Notes: a model not told the origin generated them from the letters alone. 64,000 bases of DNA from Neobacillus cucumis (GCF_023715505.1 NZ_JAMBOH010000003.1:124001-188000); one strand, 5' to 3'. Numbered from the stretch's first letter, positions 1-8,445 are shown. Numbers and translations are program-made.

Positions 1-256
1 CAGCACCAATACTGGCTGCTAACTCATCCACTTCATCAAGAAATGGGATAATGCTGCTTTTGTGAGGAATGGTGACATTAAATCCACCTGCTCCCAGTGC
101 TCTTAATCCATTTACCGCATCTCTTAATTCATCCTCCTTTACTAGAAAAGGAAGATATTCTGCATCGATATTATAAAGAGAAAACAAATCATTATGCATT
201 ACCGGTGACATCGAATGGCCAATCGGATTCCCCAATACTCCAAATAACTTTTTCAT
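1..256 (-). CDS. aroE: Shikimate dehydrogenase, N-terminal part (cut by window edge)
   Basis: Partial gene; about the first 85 residues are visible, starting [18 protein letters not shown]. This is the AroE N-terminus, with the shikimate-contacting GHSMSP segment (residues about 13-18) and the FNVTIPHK motif whose lysine is the catalytic residue of the family. AroE reduces 3-dehydroshikimate with NADPH in aromatic amino acid synthesis. It follows yqeH after a 32-bp gap on the same strand, matching the yqeG-yqeH-aroE order of B. subtilis, so co-transcription is likely. The C-terminal NADPH domain lies outside the window. Confidence 0.93.
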   Translation of the reverse strand, partial: MKKLFGVLGNPIGHSMSPVMHNDLFSLYNIDAEYLPFLVKEDELRDAVNGLRALGAGGFNVTIPHKSSIIPFLDEVDELAASIGA

Positions 257-288
257 CTATTTCCCCCACCCTGTTAACACTTTCTATA

Positions 289-1395
289 CTAAATCAATGA
301 TCTCCGCATTAAAGTTTGTACACCTTTGGGCACATAGGCAGCCACTTTTGCCCCAGGCTCATTTATGGTAATCCAGCCAAGGCCCGAAAAAACGATATCT
401 GTTTTGGATTCTTTGACAGTAAATTCTTGTTTGACTAGCTCCGGAAAAAATTCTAAATCTTCTGGTCCTGGTGGTGTCAGCATTTCCCCTAGATGCTTTT
501 CATATAGATCGTCAGCATTTTCCACTTTTGTCCGATGGATATTCAATTCATTGGATACATAACAAACAAAGGATCTTCTGCCGCCGCTTATATAATCAAA
601 ACGTGCCAATCCCCCAAAAAACAAGGTTTGGCCTTCATTTAATTGAAATACTTTTGGCTTTATTTCCTTCTTTGGAGTGATGATTTTCAAATCTTTTTTG
701 TTAATAAAATGCGCCATTTGATGGTGATTGATTATTCCCGGTGAATCAATTAAAAATTTCTCATCATCTAACGGAATTTGGATAATATCTAATGTTGTAC
801 CAGGAAAATGAGAAGTTGTGATAACGTCCTCTTCACCGGTTACTTCCTTAATGATTCGATTGATAAATGTTGACTTTCCAACATTCGTACAACCAACCAC
901 ATAAACATCTTTTCCATTTCGCAAAACATCAATGGCTGCGGCCGTATCTCCAATATTTAGTCCTTTAGCAGCACTTACTAAAAATACTTCTTCCGGTCTG
1001 AGTCCGAGTTCTTTTGATTCATGCTTCATCCACTGCACTAACTTGGCATGCTTCACAGATTTTGGCAGTAAATCAACTTTGTTTCCCACAAGAACAACCT
1101 TATTATTACCAACGAATCGGTGCAAGCCCGGAAGCCAGCTCCCGTTAAAATCAAAGATATCTACAATCATGACAATGAGGGCGTCAGACTTGCCAATCTC
1201 ATTTAAAATCTTTAAAAAGTCATCATCTGTTAAATTTACGTCTTGAACCTCGTTATAGTGTTTTAACCGAAAACATCTTTGGCAAATAATGGTCTCTTTC
1301 TCCAAAGCAGAAGAAGGAGCATAACCAATTTCGTTAGGGTTTTCCGTTTGGACTTTTATACCACAGCCCATACAAATATATTGTTGATTACTCAC
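289..1395 (-). CDS. yqeH: Ribosome biogenesis GTPase YqeH (circularly permuted)
   Basis: 368 aa with a GTG start preceded by GGAGG. The N-terminus carries a zinc finger (CMGC near residue 9 and CQRC near residue 38). The GTPase motifs appear in permuted order: G4 NKVD, G5 SAAKG, then G1 GCTNVGKST and G3 DSPG. That order is diagnostic of the YqeH/YlqF/YjeQ cpGTPases. YqeH is needed for 30S subunit assembly in B. subtilis. It starts 3 bp after the yqeG stop and precedes aroE, forming a compact operon. Length is normal and no defect is seen. Confidence 0.96.
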   Translation of the reverse strand: MSNQQYICMGCGIKVQTENPNEIGYAPSSALEKETIICQRCFRLKHYNEVQDVNLTDDDFLKILNEIGKSDALIVMIVDIFDFNGSWLPGLHRFVGNNKVVLVGNKVDLLPKSVKHAKLVQWMKHESKELGLRPEEVFLVSAAKGLNIGDTAAAIDVLRNGKDVYVVGCTNVGKSTFINRIIKEVTGEEDVITTSHFPGTTLDIIQIPLDDEKFLIDSPGIINHHQMAHFINKKDLKIITPKKEIKPKVFQLNEGQTLFFGGLARFDYISGGRRSFVCYVSNELNIHRTKVENADDLYEKHLGEMLTPPGPEDLEFFPELVKQEFTVKESKTDIVFSGLGWITINEPGAKVAAYVPKGVQTLMRRSLI

Positions 1396-1398
1396 AGA

Positions 1399-1914
1399 TT
1401 AATCCTCCCATTGAAGCATCCCTTTTTTACGGAACCAATTTAAAATTCTTCGTTCCGCAAACCGATTGAATTTCGTCCAAAAACCATCGGACGAGGCAAC
1501 AGGCACAACCAAAATCGTATGAAATCCGCTCCGATTTCCTCCAAGGACATCGGTTAATAATTGGTCACCAATGACAACTGCCTCTTCCTTATTTATTCCC
1601 ATTTGTTGTATTGCCCTGTGAAACGCCGGTCCCATTGGTTTCCGTGCTCTATAAATAAACGGTATGTTGAGAGGGTCTGAAAAAAACTTTACTCTTTCTT
1701 CATTATTATTAGAAACAATGGTTACCAGGATATTATGATTTTTTATTTCATCAAACCATTTGATTAATTGTGGCGTAGCACTGGGACGGTCCCATTCTAC
1801 AAGGGTATTATCCAAATCGGTAATAATCCCCTTAATCCCTCTTGCTTTTAATTCTTCAGGTGAAATATCAAGAATGCTTTTCACATGTTCATTTGGTAAA
1901 AATTGTTTTAACAC
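1399..1914 (-). CDS. yqeG: YqeG family HAD IIIA-type phosphatase
   Basis: 171 aa, GTG start with SD GAGGTG 8 nt upstream. HAD motif I is visible as ITDLDNTLVEWD (residues about 35-46) and motif III/IV as VIGDQLLTD in the second half, so the protein should be an active phosphatase. The physiological substrate in bacilli is not settled; some relatives are phosphatidylglycerophosphate phosphatases. It is the first gene of yqeG-yqeH-aroE and has a good sigma-A promoter upstream. Its placement next to psd/pssA here makes a phospholipid link attractive, but that is inference. Confidence 0.92.
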   Translation of the reverse strand: MLKQFLPNEHVKSILDISPEELKARGIKGIITDLDNTLVEWDRPSATPQLIKWFDEIKNHNILVTIVSNNNEERVKFFSDPLNIPFIYRARKPMGPAFHRAIQQMGINKEEAVVIGDQLLTDVLGGNRSGFHTILVVPVASSDGFWTKFNRFAERRILNWFRKKGMLQWED

Positions 1915-1982
1915 TAAGCGTACACCTCATTAGTTCTAAATAAAATGATGGATGAACAACCACCATTTTCTTTTATTGTACC

Positions 1983-2011
1983 ATCATAACCAATTTCCCC
2001 CCACGTTTCAA
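1983..2011 (-). promoter_or_regulatory. Sigma-A promoter for yqeG-yqeH-aroE
   Basis: Reading the minus strand, TTGAAA (2011-2006), a 17-bp spacer and TATGAT (1988-1983) lie about 70 bp upstream of the yqeG GTG. Both hexamers are one base off consensus with optimal spacing. Confidence 0.6.
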
Positions 2012-2188
2012 AAGAAAAGTGAAAGGGCCCAAGATTACTAATAAAAATTACTTTATTTCTTATTATCCTTCAAATATCGACAAACATGAAATTCAAATAT
2101 GATTACTTTCCGTTAAATTTAAAGGAATTACTGATTTCATGAAATTAAAAATAAATATTTTTCGACAAAACCCATCAGTATGCTGCTC

Positions 2189-2287
2189 TGTGGATAACCT
2201 TATTAACATTATACCCATTGAAACCTTTACATTTGGTTACTTTATAAACAAATTAATCACAAGTTATCCACGTGAATCTGTGGATAA
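2189..2287. promoter_or_regulatory. Cluster of three DnaA boxes upstream of sda
   Basis: Two perfect DnaA boxes (TGTGGATAA at 2189-2197 and 2279-2287) and one 8/9 box (TTATCCACG at 2264-2272) lie 60-160 bp upstream of the sda promoter. In B. subtilis DnaA binds such boxes to activate sda, coupling sporulation to replication initiation. The boxes are read directly; the regulatory role is transferred from B. subtilis. Confidence 0.85.
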
Positions 2288-2344
2288 AGAGAACGATTGT
2301 TCTAAAGGAATAAATTTGGTAGATTTAGGTTACAGCTATTGAAC

Positions 2345-2372
2345 TTACCAATTTATGTTTTGTTCTTATAAA
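2345..2372 (+). promoter_or_regulatory. Probable sigma-A promoter of sda
   Basis: TTACCA (2345-2350), a 16-bp spacer and TATAAA (2367-2372) precede the sda SD GGAGGT (2395-2400) and its ATG at 2411. It lies just downstream of the DnaA-box cluster, where a DnaA-activated promoter is expected. Confidence 0.45.
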
Positions 2373-2410
2373 ATAGAACCATTTTATTTTAATCGGAGGT
2401 GGATTCTGAC

Positions 2411-2551
2411 ATGCGGAAACTGTCAGATGAATTATTAATCGAATCATATTTTAAAGCCAGAGAATTAAACTTAAGCCCAGAATTTATTGGTCTCATTGAG
2501 TCTGAGATTCACCGACGTTCTTTATACAATAAAATCAAAAAATCTTCTTAA
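2411..2551 (+). CDS. sda: Sporulation checkpoint inhibitor Sda
   Basis: 46 aa beginning [16 protein letters not shown]. Sda is a small helical-hairpin protein that binds sporulation kinases KinA/KinB and blocks phosphorelay signalling when replication is perturbed. The visible sequence matches the family over its whole length (LSDELL...ESY.KA..L.LSPEFI.LIE.EI.RR). SD GGAGGT is 10 nt from the ATG. A short hairpin plus T-run follows. The DnaA boxes upstream agree with the known replication control of this gene. Confidence 0.95.
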   Translation: MRKLSDELLIESYFKARELNLSPEFIGLIESEIHRRSLYNKIKKSS

Positions 2552-2563
2552 TTCTAACTTTCT

Positions 2564-2586
2564 GCCCTTTAAGGGCTTTTCTTTTT
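2564..2586 (+). terminator. Terminator of sda
   Basis: GCCCTTTAAGGGC (2564-2576) followed by a T-rich run (2577-2586), 12 bp after the sda stop. Confidence 0.65.
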
Positions 2587-2604
2587 ATATGGGAGTAAAA
2601 ATAA

Positions 2605-2626
2605 CAAAGGCGCTAAAAAGCGCCGT
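2605..2626 (-). terminator. Terminator of psd
   Basis: GGCGCT-AAAA-AGCGCC hairpin (2609-2624) just past the psd stop. The T-rich tract on the minus strand is interrupted, so efficiency is uncertain. Confidence 0.5.
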
Positions 2627-2632
2627 TTTGAA

Positions 2633-3415
2633 TTACTTTACTAGTATTCCTAGTCTTTCCCCAACCTTAAGCTCTTGTGGAGTATGCAGTGTTTTGTCCA
2701 TTTGAAAGATCCCTTTTTCAAATAACAGGACAACTGTCGACCCAAAACTAAAGTAAGCCATTTCTCCCCCTTTTTCTAGTTCACTGCCCTTATGAGTGGT
2801 TTCAATTGAATTTACGAACATTGCTCCAACCTTAACGATGGCTGCATGACCATAATTTGTTTTCACCTCAGTTATGACGCGATAGTTTTTTGAAAGGGTC
2901 TCCCGACCGTACTTTAATCCCCATTTATTAACCGGGAATGATTTCGAACCAAGTTCCCATTGTTTGATAACTGTTCCATTGACAGGACTATGGATGCGAT
3001 GGTAATGGCTTGGACTTAAATATAAAATCATATATGTACCATTCAAATATTTGGACAAAATATCACGATCCCCAAGCATCTCACCGATAGAATAGACTTT
3101 CCCTTTTACCATGATGTCACTTGTTTCTTCAATTTTCCCAACGTCTTCTAAAACCGCATCGACAGGACTGACTACAGTGTCCGTTTGGGGATCAATTTTT
3201 CTTGCTTCTTTTTTTAGCGTTCTCACAAATAAATCGTGCAATGTAGGATAATCAGACAGCCCTTTTTCCATTTCCTCCAGATTTATTTGATAAATCCTTG
3301 CAAACGATGGGACAACAAACCGACTAACAGGTGAACGAGCGAATTTTTTCAAAATCCCTGATGTCCATCTTCCATTGGTCAATTCTATTAACAGACGATA
3401 TAAACCCTGTAACAT
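2633..3415 (-). CDS. psd: Phosphatidylserine decarboxylase proenzyme
   Basis: 260 aa. Psd makes phosphatidylethanolamine at the membrane. The proenzyme self-cleaves at a (L/F)GST-type motif to create the pyruvoyl cofactor; here the motif is FGST (about residue 225, in the context MAYFSFGSTVVLLFEKG). Conserved upstream features include the SPVDAV segment (about residue 82), the HYHRIHSPVNG block with catalytic histidines, and a GAMFVNSI-type segment. It is divergent from pssA across a 130-bp gap, placing the two steps of PE synthesis back to back. ATG with a weak GGGGGT SD. Confidence 0.95.
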   Translation of the reverse strand: MLQGLYRLLIELTNGRWTSGILKKFARSPVSRFVVPSFARIYQINLEEMEKGLSDYPTLHDLFVRTLKKEARKIDPQTDTVVSPVDAVLEDVGKIEETSDIMVKGKVYSIGEMLGDRDILSKYLNGTYMILYLSPSHYHRIHSPVNGTVIKQWELGSKSFPVNKWGLKYGRETLSKNYRVITEVKTNYGHAAIVKVGAMFVNSIETTHKGSELEKGGEMAYFSFGSTVVLLFEKGIFQMDKTLHTPQELKVGERLGILVK

Positions 3416-3545
3416 GATAATACCCCCAAATAGTGTAAAAATACTCTTTACGCAATGACATAAAACCCTTAGAATTAAATAATATAGAATAACCTAAAAA
3501 AAGTATAATTCCCTTCTGTTTTAAAAAAAAGGAGTGGTGTGGAGA

Positions 3546-4085
3546 ATGTTTTTATTAGATGTATTGGATCACACAATTAAAAAACTGAAATCCCAAACAG
3601 CAAATGTTATTACGATAACAAACCTTTCACTCGGTGGATTTGCAATCGTCCTTGGCTTGCATGGAAATTTACGCCTAAGCTTATTACTCATTTTTATTGC
3701 AGCCCTAGCCGATCGGTTTGATGGTATGATCGCCCGAAAGTTTAATATCGAATCGGAATTAGGGAAACAATTGGATTCCATGAGTGATATTATATCATTT
3801 GGAGTCGCACCCGCACTATTACTATACCAAGGAATTTTATTTGAATTTGGCGGACCAGGTTCATTTTTTACGGTTTTTTACATTAGCTGTGGTGCCTTTC
3901 GGTTAGCACGGTTTAACATTACAGAGAGTAATGGTTATTTTACAGGATTACCTATTACGGCAGCGGGCTGTCTTGCAACCTTAAGTTATTTGGCAATCCC
4001 TTACCTCCCCTCACAAACGTTCTTATTTATTATGATTATTTTATCATTTCTAATGGTCAGCTCCTTTAAACTGAAAAAAGTATAA
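3546..4085 (+). CDS. pssA: CDP-diacylglycerol-serine O-phosphatidyltransferase
   Basis: 179 aa from the ATG at 3546, chosen over an in-frame GTG at 3534 because the SD AAAGGAG (3528-3534) overlaps that GTG and is well placed for the ATG. The CDP-alcohol phosphotransferase signature D-G-x2-A-R-x8-G-x3-D-x3-D is complete (DGMIAR...GKQLDSMSD, about residues 60-80). Several hydrophobic helices follow, as expected for an integral membrane enzyme. It makes phosphatidylserine, the substrate of the divergent psd. Family length is normal. Confidence 0.94.
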   Translation: MFLLDVLDHTIKKLKSQTANVITITNLSLGGFAIVLGLHGNLRLSLLLIFIAALADRFDGMIARKFNIESELGKQLDSMSDIISFGVAPALLLYQGILFEFGGPGSFFTVFYISCGAFRLARFNITESNGYFTGLPITAAGCLATLSYLAIPYLPSQTFLFIMIILSFLMVSSFKLKKV

Positions 4086-4120
4086 GAAAAAAATGACTTA
4101 ATATATATCCAAACAAATCT

Positions 4121-4160
4121 GACCTTCTCTAGTGGCTTGCTAGATAGGTCATTTTTATTT
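4121..4160 (+). terminator. Terminator of pssA
   Basis: Imperfect hairpin GACCT...CTAG / CTAG...AGGTC (4121-4150) followed by ATTTTTATTTTTT. Confidence 0.65.
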
Positions 4161-4185
4161 TTTGCAAATAAAATTATCAGGACAG

Positions 4186-4216
4186 ACACAATTTCTTGTT
4201 TTCTTCATAGGAATTA
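4186..4216 (+). promoter_or_regulatory. Possible sigma-K/sigma-E promoter of sigK
   Basis: AC (4188-4189), 16 bp, then CATAGGAAT (4206-4214), close to the sigma-K pattern AC-N16-CATANNNTA but with the last two bases off. It lies about 45 bp before the sigK ATG. sigK is autoregulated and sigma-E dependent in B. subtilis, so a promoter here is expected. Confidence 0.35.
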
Positions 4217-4258
4217 ATAAAAGGGCTAGAGTCCAAAAAAGCACGGGGGTGGACGTAG

Positions 4259-4972
4259 ATGACTGGAATCTTAACAGCTCTTGGATATTTAATGAAGGAA
4301 TTCTTATTTCTTGTTTCTTATGTAAAAAATAATGCCTTTCCTCAACCCCTCTCTGCAGCCGAAGAAAGAAAGTACTTACGGTTAATGGCAGAAGGGGATG
4401 CACACGCACGTAATATGTTAATCGAACACAATTTACGCCTTGTCGCCCATATCGTAAAAAAATTCGAAAATACCGGCGAGGATTCAGAAGATTTAATTTC
4501 CATTGGAACGATAGGATTAATAAAAGCAATTGAGAGCTATTCAGAAGGGAAAGGCACAAAACTCGCCACTTATGCTGCAAGATGTATTGAAAATGAAATC
4601 CTCATGCACCTTAGAGCGCTCAAAAAAACAAAAAAGGATGTTTCTCTGCATGACCCAATCGGTCAGGATAAGGAGGGCAATGAAATTTCATTAATTGACG
4701 TACTTAAATCAGAATCGGAAGATGTAGTGGATACCATTCAACTTAACATGGAGCTTGAAAAAATAAAAAAGTATATTGAAGTGCTAGATGACAGGGAAAA
4801 GGAAGTGATAATCGGCCGATTCGGTCTGGATTTACAAAAGGAAAAAACGCAGCGGGAAATTGCGAAAGAACTAGGGATATCAAGAAGCTATGTATCAAGG
4901 ATTGAAAAACGAGCTTTGATGAAAATGTTCCATGAGTTTTACCGTGCTGAAAAAGATCGGAAGAAAAAATAA
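4259..4972 (+). CDS. sigK: RNA polymerase sporulation sigma factor pro-SigK, intact
   Basis: 237 aa. The N-terminus ([20 protein letters not shown]) matches the hydrophobic pro-sequence removed by the SpoIVFB protease before YVKNN. Sigma regions 2 ([26 protein letters not shown]) through 4 (helix-turn-helix [22 protein letters not shown]) are continuous. SigK directs late mother-cell transcription (coat, cortex and lysis genes). Unlike B. subtilis 168, the gene is not split by a skin element. SD GGGGGTGG, then a hairpin terminator shared with the convergent lipoprotein gene. Confidence 0.98.
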   Translation: MTGILTALGYLMKEFLFLVSYVKNNAFPQPLSAAEERKYLRLMAEGDAHARNMLIEHNLRLVAHIVKKFENTGEDSEDLISIGTIGLIKAIESYSEGKGTKLATYAARCIENEILMHLRALKKTKKDVSLHDPIGQDKEGNEISLIDVLKSESEDVVDTIQLNMELEKIKKYIEVLDDREKEVIIGRFGLDLQKEKTQREIAKELGISRSYVSRIEKRALMKMFHEFYRAEKDRKKK

Positions 4973-5012
4973 GGTTGTTATCATGATGAATAGAATATGG
5001 CATTGCCGAAAA

Positions 5013-5041
5013 GAGCAGGAGTTCTCCTCCTGCCCTTTTTG
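5013..5041. terminator. Terminator between sigK and the lipoprotein gene
   Basis: GCAGGAG-TTCTC-CTCCTGC (5015-5033) followed by CCTTTTTG on the + strand. It serves sigK; the convergent gene ends at 5049 and may share it. Confidence 0.75.
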
Positions 5042-5048
5042 TTTGAGT

Positions 5049-6005
5049 TTACTTATCCTTACCGTCCTTCAACAAATTGTTCCACGTTTTCCCGCCATCA
5101 GTGGATTCATATAAATCATTTTTGTATGTAGTAAAGGCCAGCTGGTTAGTATTTCTTGGATTAACAGCCAAGTAGGTAATAGGGTTATCATAATCAAGAA
5201 ACGGTATAAACAAATCGGCCTGTTGACCAGTAGAAGGGGCAACTGTTTTTAATAAAATTTTCTCATTTTCAACACTAGAAAAAAGAATTGAATCCCCGCT
5301 GAAGGTTAATGCCGTCACCATAATTGGCCCTGTTATCAGTTTCATGGTATTCCCGTTATCTGTTGAAAAATAAATACCAGATCTTGTTGACATCGCCATT
5401 GTGTTTCCGTTAGTCGGATGAACTGCCATCATTCCCATTGAATCTGCACTAAAATTTTTAAGTGCACTTTTTTTCCAAGTGACCCCGTTATCAGTAGAAT
5501 AGTTTACACCCAAACTTACCTCATCACTTTGCGCTTCCCCAATGACATAAAGTCCATTTCCGGAGTAACTAGCGGCAGTAAAATGAAAGTTAGCATTATC
5601 ATAAAAAGCCAGCTTCTGAATGGTTTTTCCCTTATTAACGCTTTTAATTAGACCGAGCGGATCCTTATAGCCCGAGCCTTTTTGCGGATGGCCGCTGGCG
5701 ATAAATCCTGTCTCGACAGCTTGAAAACCAATATAGTCATGTTGGTTTGCCGTTGTTTTGTACCACTTTTTATCTTTATAAAGTTTTAGTCCATCATTTC
5801 CGGCAATATATAGGGCAGTATCGTTGCCCGGGTAGCCAATCCCGCGGATATTTTTCAAGCTTATGGAACCCGCATCAACAATTTGAAAAGCAGCTTTATT
5901 TTTCGAACTTGTTTCTTCTTTCACCTGACTCTTATTAGAGCATCCTGATATAACCAGCACTACTCCTAAAAGAAAAACAAAAAACGTTTTAATCGTAAGC
6001 TTCAT
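5049..6005 (-). CDS. Lipoprotein with Asp-box (BNR) beta-propeller repeats
   Basis: 318 aa. The N-terminus is a lipoprotein signal with lipobox VISGC (cysteine at about residue 22), so the protein is anchored outside the membrane. At least three Asp-box repeats are visible: STDNGVTW, STDNGNTM and STDGGKTW near the C-terminus. Such repeats build sialidase-like beta-propellers. Similar Bacillus proteins are annotated F510_1955-family glycosyl hydrolases, but I see no catalytic residues that would prove an enzyme. ATG with a GGAGGGG SD. Function unknown. Confidence 0.8.
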   Translation of the reverse strand: MKLTIKTFFVFLLGVVLVISGCSNKSQVKEETSSKNKAAFQIVDAGSISLKNIRGIGYPGNDTALYIAGNDGLKLYKDKKWYKTTANQHDYIGFQAVETGFIASGHPQKGSGYKDPLGLIKSVNKGKTIQKLAFYDNANFHFTAASYSGNGLYVIGEAQSDEVSLGVNYSTDNGVTWKKSALKNFSADSMGMMAVHPTNGNTMAMSTRSGIYFSTDNGNTMKLITGPIMVTALTFSGDSILFSSVENEKILLKTVAPSTGQQADLFIPFLDYDNPITYLAVNPRNTNQLAFTTYKNDLYESTDGGKTWNNLLKDGKDK

Positions 6006-6177
6006 TTTTTCCCCTCCTATAATATTAAAATATGAGATATTTGGTTAGGAATCCTTATCCATCCACTTATACCCCACTCCTCATACGGTTGTCAAATAAT
6101 CTTCCGCTGGAAAACCGCTTTCCGTAATTTATCTCTAAATTTTATTTGTCTTTAGTGGGACATACACGTTTGCCTAT

Positions 6178-6204
6178 ACCGTTAATAGGAGTCCTCATAC
6201 CTTA
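6178..6204 (+). promoter_or_regulatory. Consensus sigma-K promoter for the yjcZ-like gene
   Basis: AC (6178-6179), exactly 16 bp, then CATACCTTA (6196-6204). This fits the sigma-K consensus AC-N16-CATANNNTA at every specified base. The SD and start codon of the micro-gene follow 13-28 bp downstream. Confidence 0.65.
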
Positions 6205-6231
6205 ATATAAAAGGGCAAAGGGGTGATTCAG

Positions 6232-6396
6232 TTGCCATTTGGTTATTCATATCCCTGCGGTTACCCAGCCCCATATCCTGCCTGCCCTGTTCCTTATAAC
6301 TACGGTGGCGGTGGGATATGGATTGCAGTCATCATCATCTTATTCGTTCTCCTATTAATCTTTGGTGGCTGGTGGTGGTATACACAGTTCTGTTGA
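6232..6396 (+). CDS. YjcZ-family small sporulation protein (TTG start)
   Basis: 54 aa from a TTG at 6232 preceded by AAGGGGTGAT with 5-nt spacing; an in-frame GTG at 6223 lies inside that SD. The protein begins MPFGYSYPCGYPAPY, then has a glycine cluster (GGGG), one hydrophobic helix (IWIAVIIILFVLLLIF) and a GGWWWYTQFC tail. YjcZ/YrrI-type micro-proteins start MSFGYS and share the Gly-rich plus single-helix plan; many are made during sporulation. The sigma-K promoter just upstream supports a mother-cell, coat-associated role. The tryptophan cluster and four cysteines are unusual. Confidence 0.7.
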   Translation: MPFGYSYPCGYPAPYPACPVPYNYGGGGIWIAVIIILFVLLLIFGGWWWYTQFC

Positions 6397-6512
6397 AAGT
6401 ATATTTTCAGGCTTGTGCTCACTGCATAAGCCATTTTTATATAGTGCAAAGTAAGAGAGTTTTTTGATAAATGGATTATAATGAAGGAGTACATATTTGA
6501 GGAGGTACAAAC

Positions 6513-8312
6513 ATGAAAGTCAATACATATTCAGAAGTATGGAATCTTGATGTATTCTTCCCTAGAGGAAGTGATTCCAATGAATTACATAAGTTCATCA
6601 TTCAAACGGAAGAAAGTATTAAAGGGTTTGAAGCAAAGGTAACTAATTGGACACCCCTTAATTCAGTGGAGGACAGCGAATACCTGCAGGAACTTTTACG
6701 CGATTTAGAAGAGGCAGCAAAGAAGTTAACTCATGCAGGGGCGTTTATTGGCTGTCTATTAGCACAAAACACAAAAGATAAAAAGGCCTACTCTCTTGAT
6801 GCAAAAATAACAAGTTTGGGAGCGGTATTTCAAACAGCAATAGGTTCACTGGATCATTACTTCACCACAATTAATGACACAGTCTGGGGGCAGTTAGTTG
6901 CTGCAGAACCGTTGAAAGAATTTAGCTTTGTTTTAACGGAGAGCCGAGAAAAAGCTAAAGAGAAACTTTCAAAAGAAGAAGAAGCCATAATCAGCACCCT
7001 TGAAGTTGACGGCTATCATAGCTGGGGACAACTCTATGATTTAATAGTTAGTAAAATAAAAGTTCCCTTTAGCGAAAACGGTGAGGAACAACAGCTTTCC
7101 GTCGGACAAGCTTTTAACAAATTCTCAAACCCCGACCGTGAGATTCGTGCTGCTGTTTTTAAAAATTGGGAACAAGCCTGGGGAAACCAAGCCGACATTC
7201 TGGCCAAAACACTTAATCATCTTGCGGGATTCCGTTTAAGTGTTTACCAGAAGCGAGGCTGGGGAGATGTCTTACAAGAACCACTCAGCATTAACCGGAT
7301 GGAAAAAGTAACATTGGAAACGATGTGGTCCGTTATTTCGCAGCATAAACAAAAGCTTGTTGATTATTTGGAGCGCAAGGCTAATCTCCTTGGACTTAAG
7401 AAGTTAAGCTGGTTTGATTTAGATGCTCCCTACGGAAAAACGGAAACAAAGGTACCTTACCAAGAAGGGGCCCACTTTATTGAACAGAACTTTGCCCTTT
7501 TTGGAGAAAAGCTCGCGGCCTTTACGAAAAATGCTTTCGAGGAACGATGGATTGAAGCAGAGGACCGTCCAGGGAAAGCACCGGGAGGGTTTTGTACATA
7601 TCTTCCAGAGAACGAACAATCGCGAATTTTTATGACCTACTCCGGTACGCCATCAAATGTATCTACACTCGCCCATGAGCTTGGTCACGCATTTCATTCC
7701 TATGCAATGAGAGACGTCCCCTTTCTCAATTGCAACTATGCCATGAATGTGGCAGAAACAGCCTCAACCTTTGCCGAAATGATTGTGGCAGATGCAGCTG
7801 TTAAAAATGCTAAGGACGAAGAAGAAAAGCTTGTTCTATTGGATGATAAAATCCAGCGGACGGTTGCCCTTCTTATGAATATCCATGCCCGCTTCTTATT
7901 TGAAACGAGTTTTTATGAGGAAAGGAAAGTTGGGACTGTCACTGCAGATCGAATTAGTGAATTGATGTTGGCAGCACAGAAAGAGGCTTACTGTGATGCT
8001 TTAGAGGAATATCATCCACTATTTTGGGCTTCTAAGCTCCATTTTTTTATCACGGATGTACCGTTTTATAACTTCCCTTATACATTTGGCTACCTTTTCT
8101 CGTTGGGAATCTATGCACAGGCCCTTGAAGAGGGGAAAGGGTATGAGGAAAAATATATGGCTTTGTTAAGAGACACAGCCTCCATGAAGGTAGAGGATTT
8201 GGCAAAAAAACATTTACAAGTGGATTTAACCCAAAAAGACTTTTGGGAAAAAGCCGTAGGTACTTGTCTTGCTGATATCGATGAATTCCTTGAATTAACT
8301 GAAAAGAAATAA
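6513..8312 (+). CDS. M3 family oligoendopeptidase (PepF-like)
   Basis: 599 aa zinc metallopeptidase. The HEXXH motif reads HELGHAFHS (about residue 388) and the distal glutamate segment is NVAETASTFAEM, as in thimet/oligoendopeptidase F enzymes. No signal peptide is present, so it should act on short peptides in the cytoplasm. SD GAGGAGGT at the ATG; it is flanked by the yjcZ-like gene and a strong terminator, so it appears monocistronic. The length matches the M3B family. The exact substrate cannot be told from sequence. Confidence 0.93.
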   Translation: MKVNTYSEVWNLDVFFPRGSDSNELHKFIIQTEESIKGFEAKVTNWTPLNSVEDSEYLQELLRDLEEAAKKLTHAGAFIGCLLAQNTKDKKAYSLDAKITSLGAVFQTAIGSLDHYFTTINDTVWGQLVAAEPLKEFSFVLTESREKAKEKLSKEEEAIISTLEVDGYHSWGQLYDLIVSKIKVPFSENGEEQQLSVGQAFNKFSNPDREIRAAVFKNWEQAWGNQADILAKTLNHLAGFRLSVYQKRGWGDVLQEPLSINRMEKVTLETMWSVISQHKQKLVDYLERKANLLGLKKLSWFDLDAPYGKTETKVPYQEGAHFIEQNFALFGEKLAAFTKNAFEERWIEAEDRPGKAPGGFCTYLPENEQSRIFMTYSGTPSNVSTLAHELGHAFHSYAMRDVPFLNCNYAMNVAETASTFAEMIVADAAVKNAKDEEEKLVLLDDKIQRTVALLMNIHARFLFETSFYEERKVGTVTADRISELMLAAQKEAYCDALEEYHPLFWASKLHFFITDVPFYNFPYTFGYLFSLGIYAQALEEGKGYEEKYMALLRDTASMKVEDLAKKHLQVDLTQKDFWEKAVGTCLADIDEFLELTEKK

Positions 8313-8322
8313 TCGAGATAAA

Positions 8323-8365
8323 TAAATGAGCATCGGCTTTTTTAAGCCAATGCTCATTTATTTTA
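8323..8365. terminator. Bidirectional terminator after the M3 peptidase gene
   Basis: Long hairpin AAATGAGCAT-CGGCTT ... AAGCC-AATGCTCATTT (8324-8359) followed by a T-rich run. The convergent micro-ORF at 8368-8445 may use it too. Confidence 0.8.
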
Positions 8366-8367
8366 TA

Positions 8368-8445
8368 TTATTCTACACTTATCTTAGCTGAAATTACGCA
8401 TCCAATTGCCCCTGTAATAATGAGAGCCATTACAACCATAAACAT
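8368..8445 (-). CDS. Micro-ORF, 25-aa hydrophobic peptide
   Basis: Reads MFMVVMALIITGAIGCVISA plus five more residues (KISVE). The SD AAGGGGTGGAG is strong and 4-5 nt from the ATG. It is one predicted membrane helix with a short charged tail. I do not recognise a named family. It is the most downstream of several SD-equipped micro-ORFs on this strand, which raises the chance it is real. Transcription from its own promoter was not evident. Confidence 0.45.
   Translation of the reverse strand: MFMVVMALIITGAIGCVISAKISVE

Noticed and set aside
3534..3545. GTG at 3534 as start of pssA
   Set aside because: It overlaps the SD; the ATG at 3546 has correct spacing.
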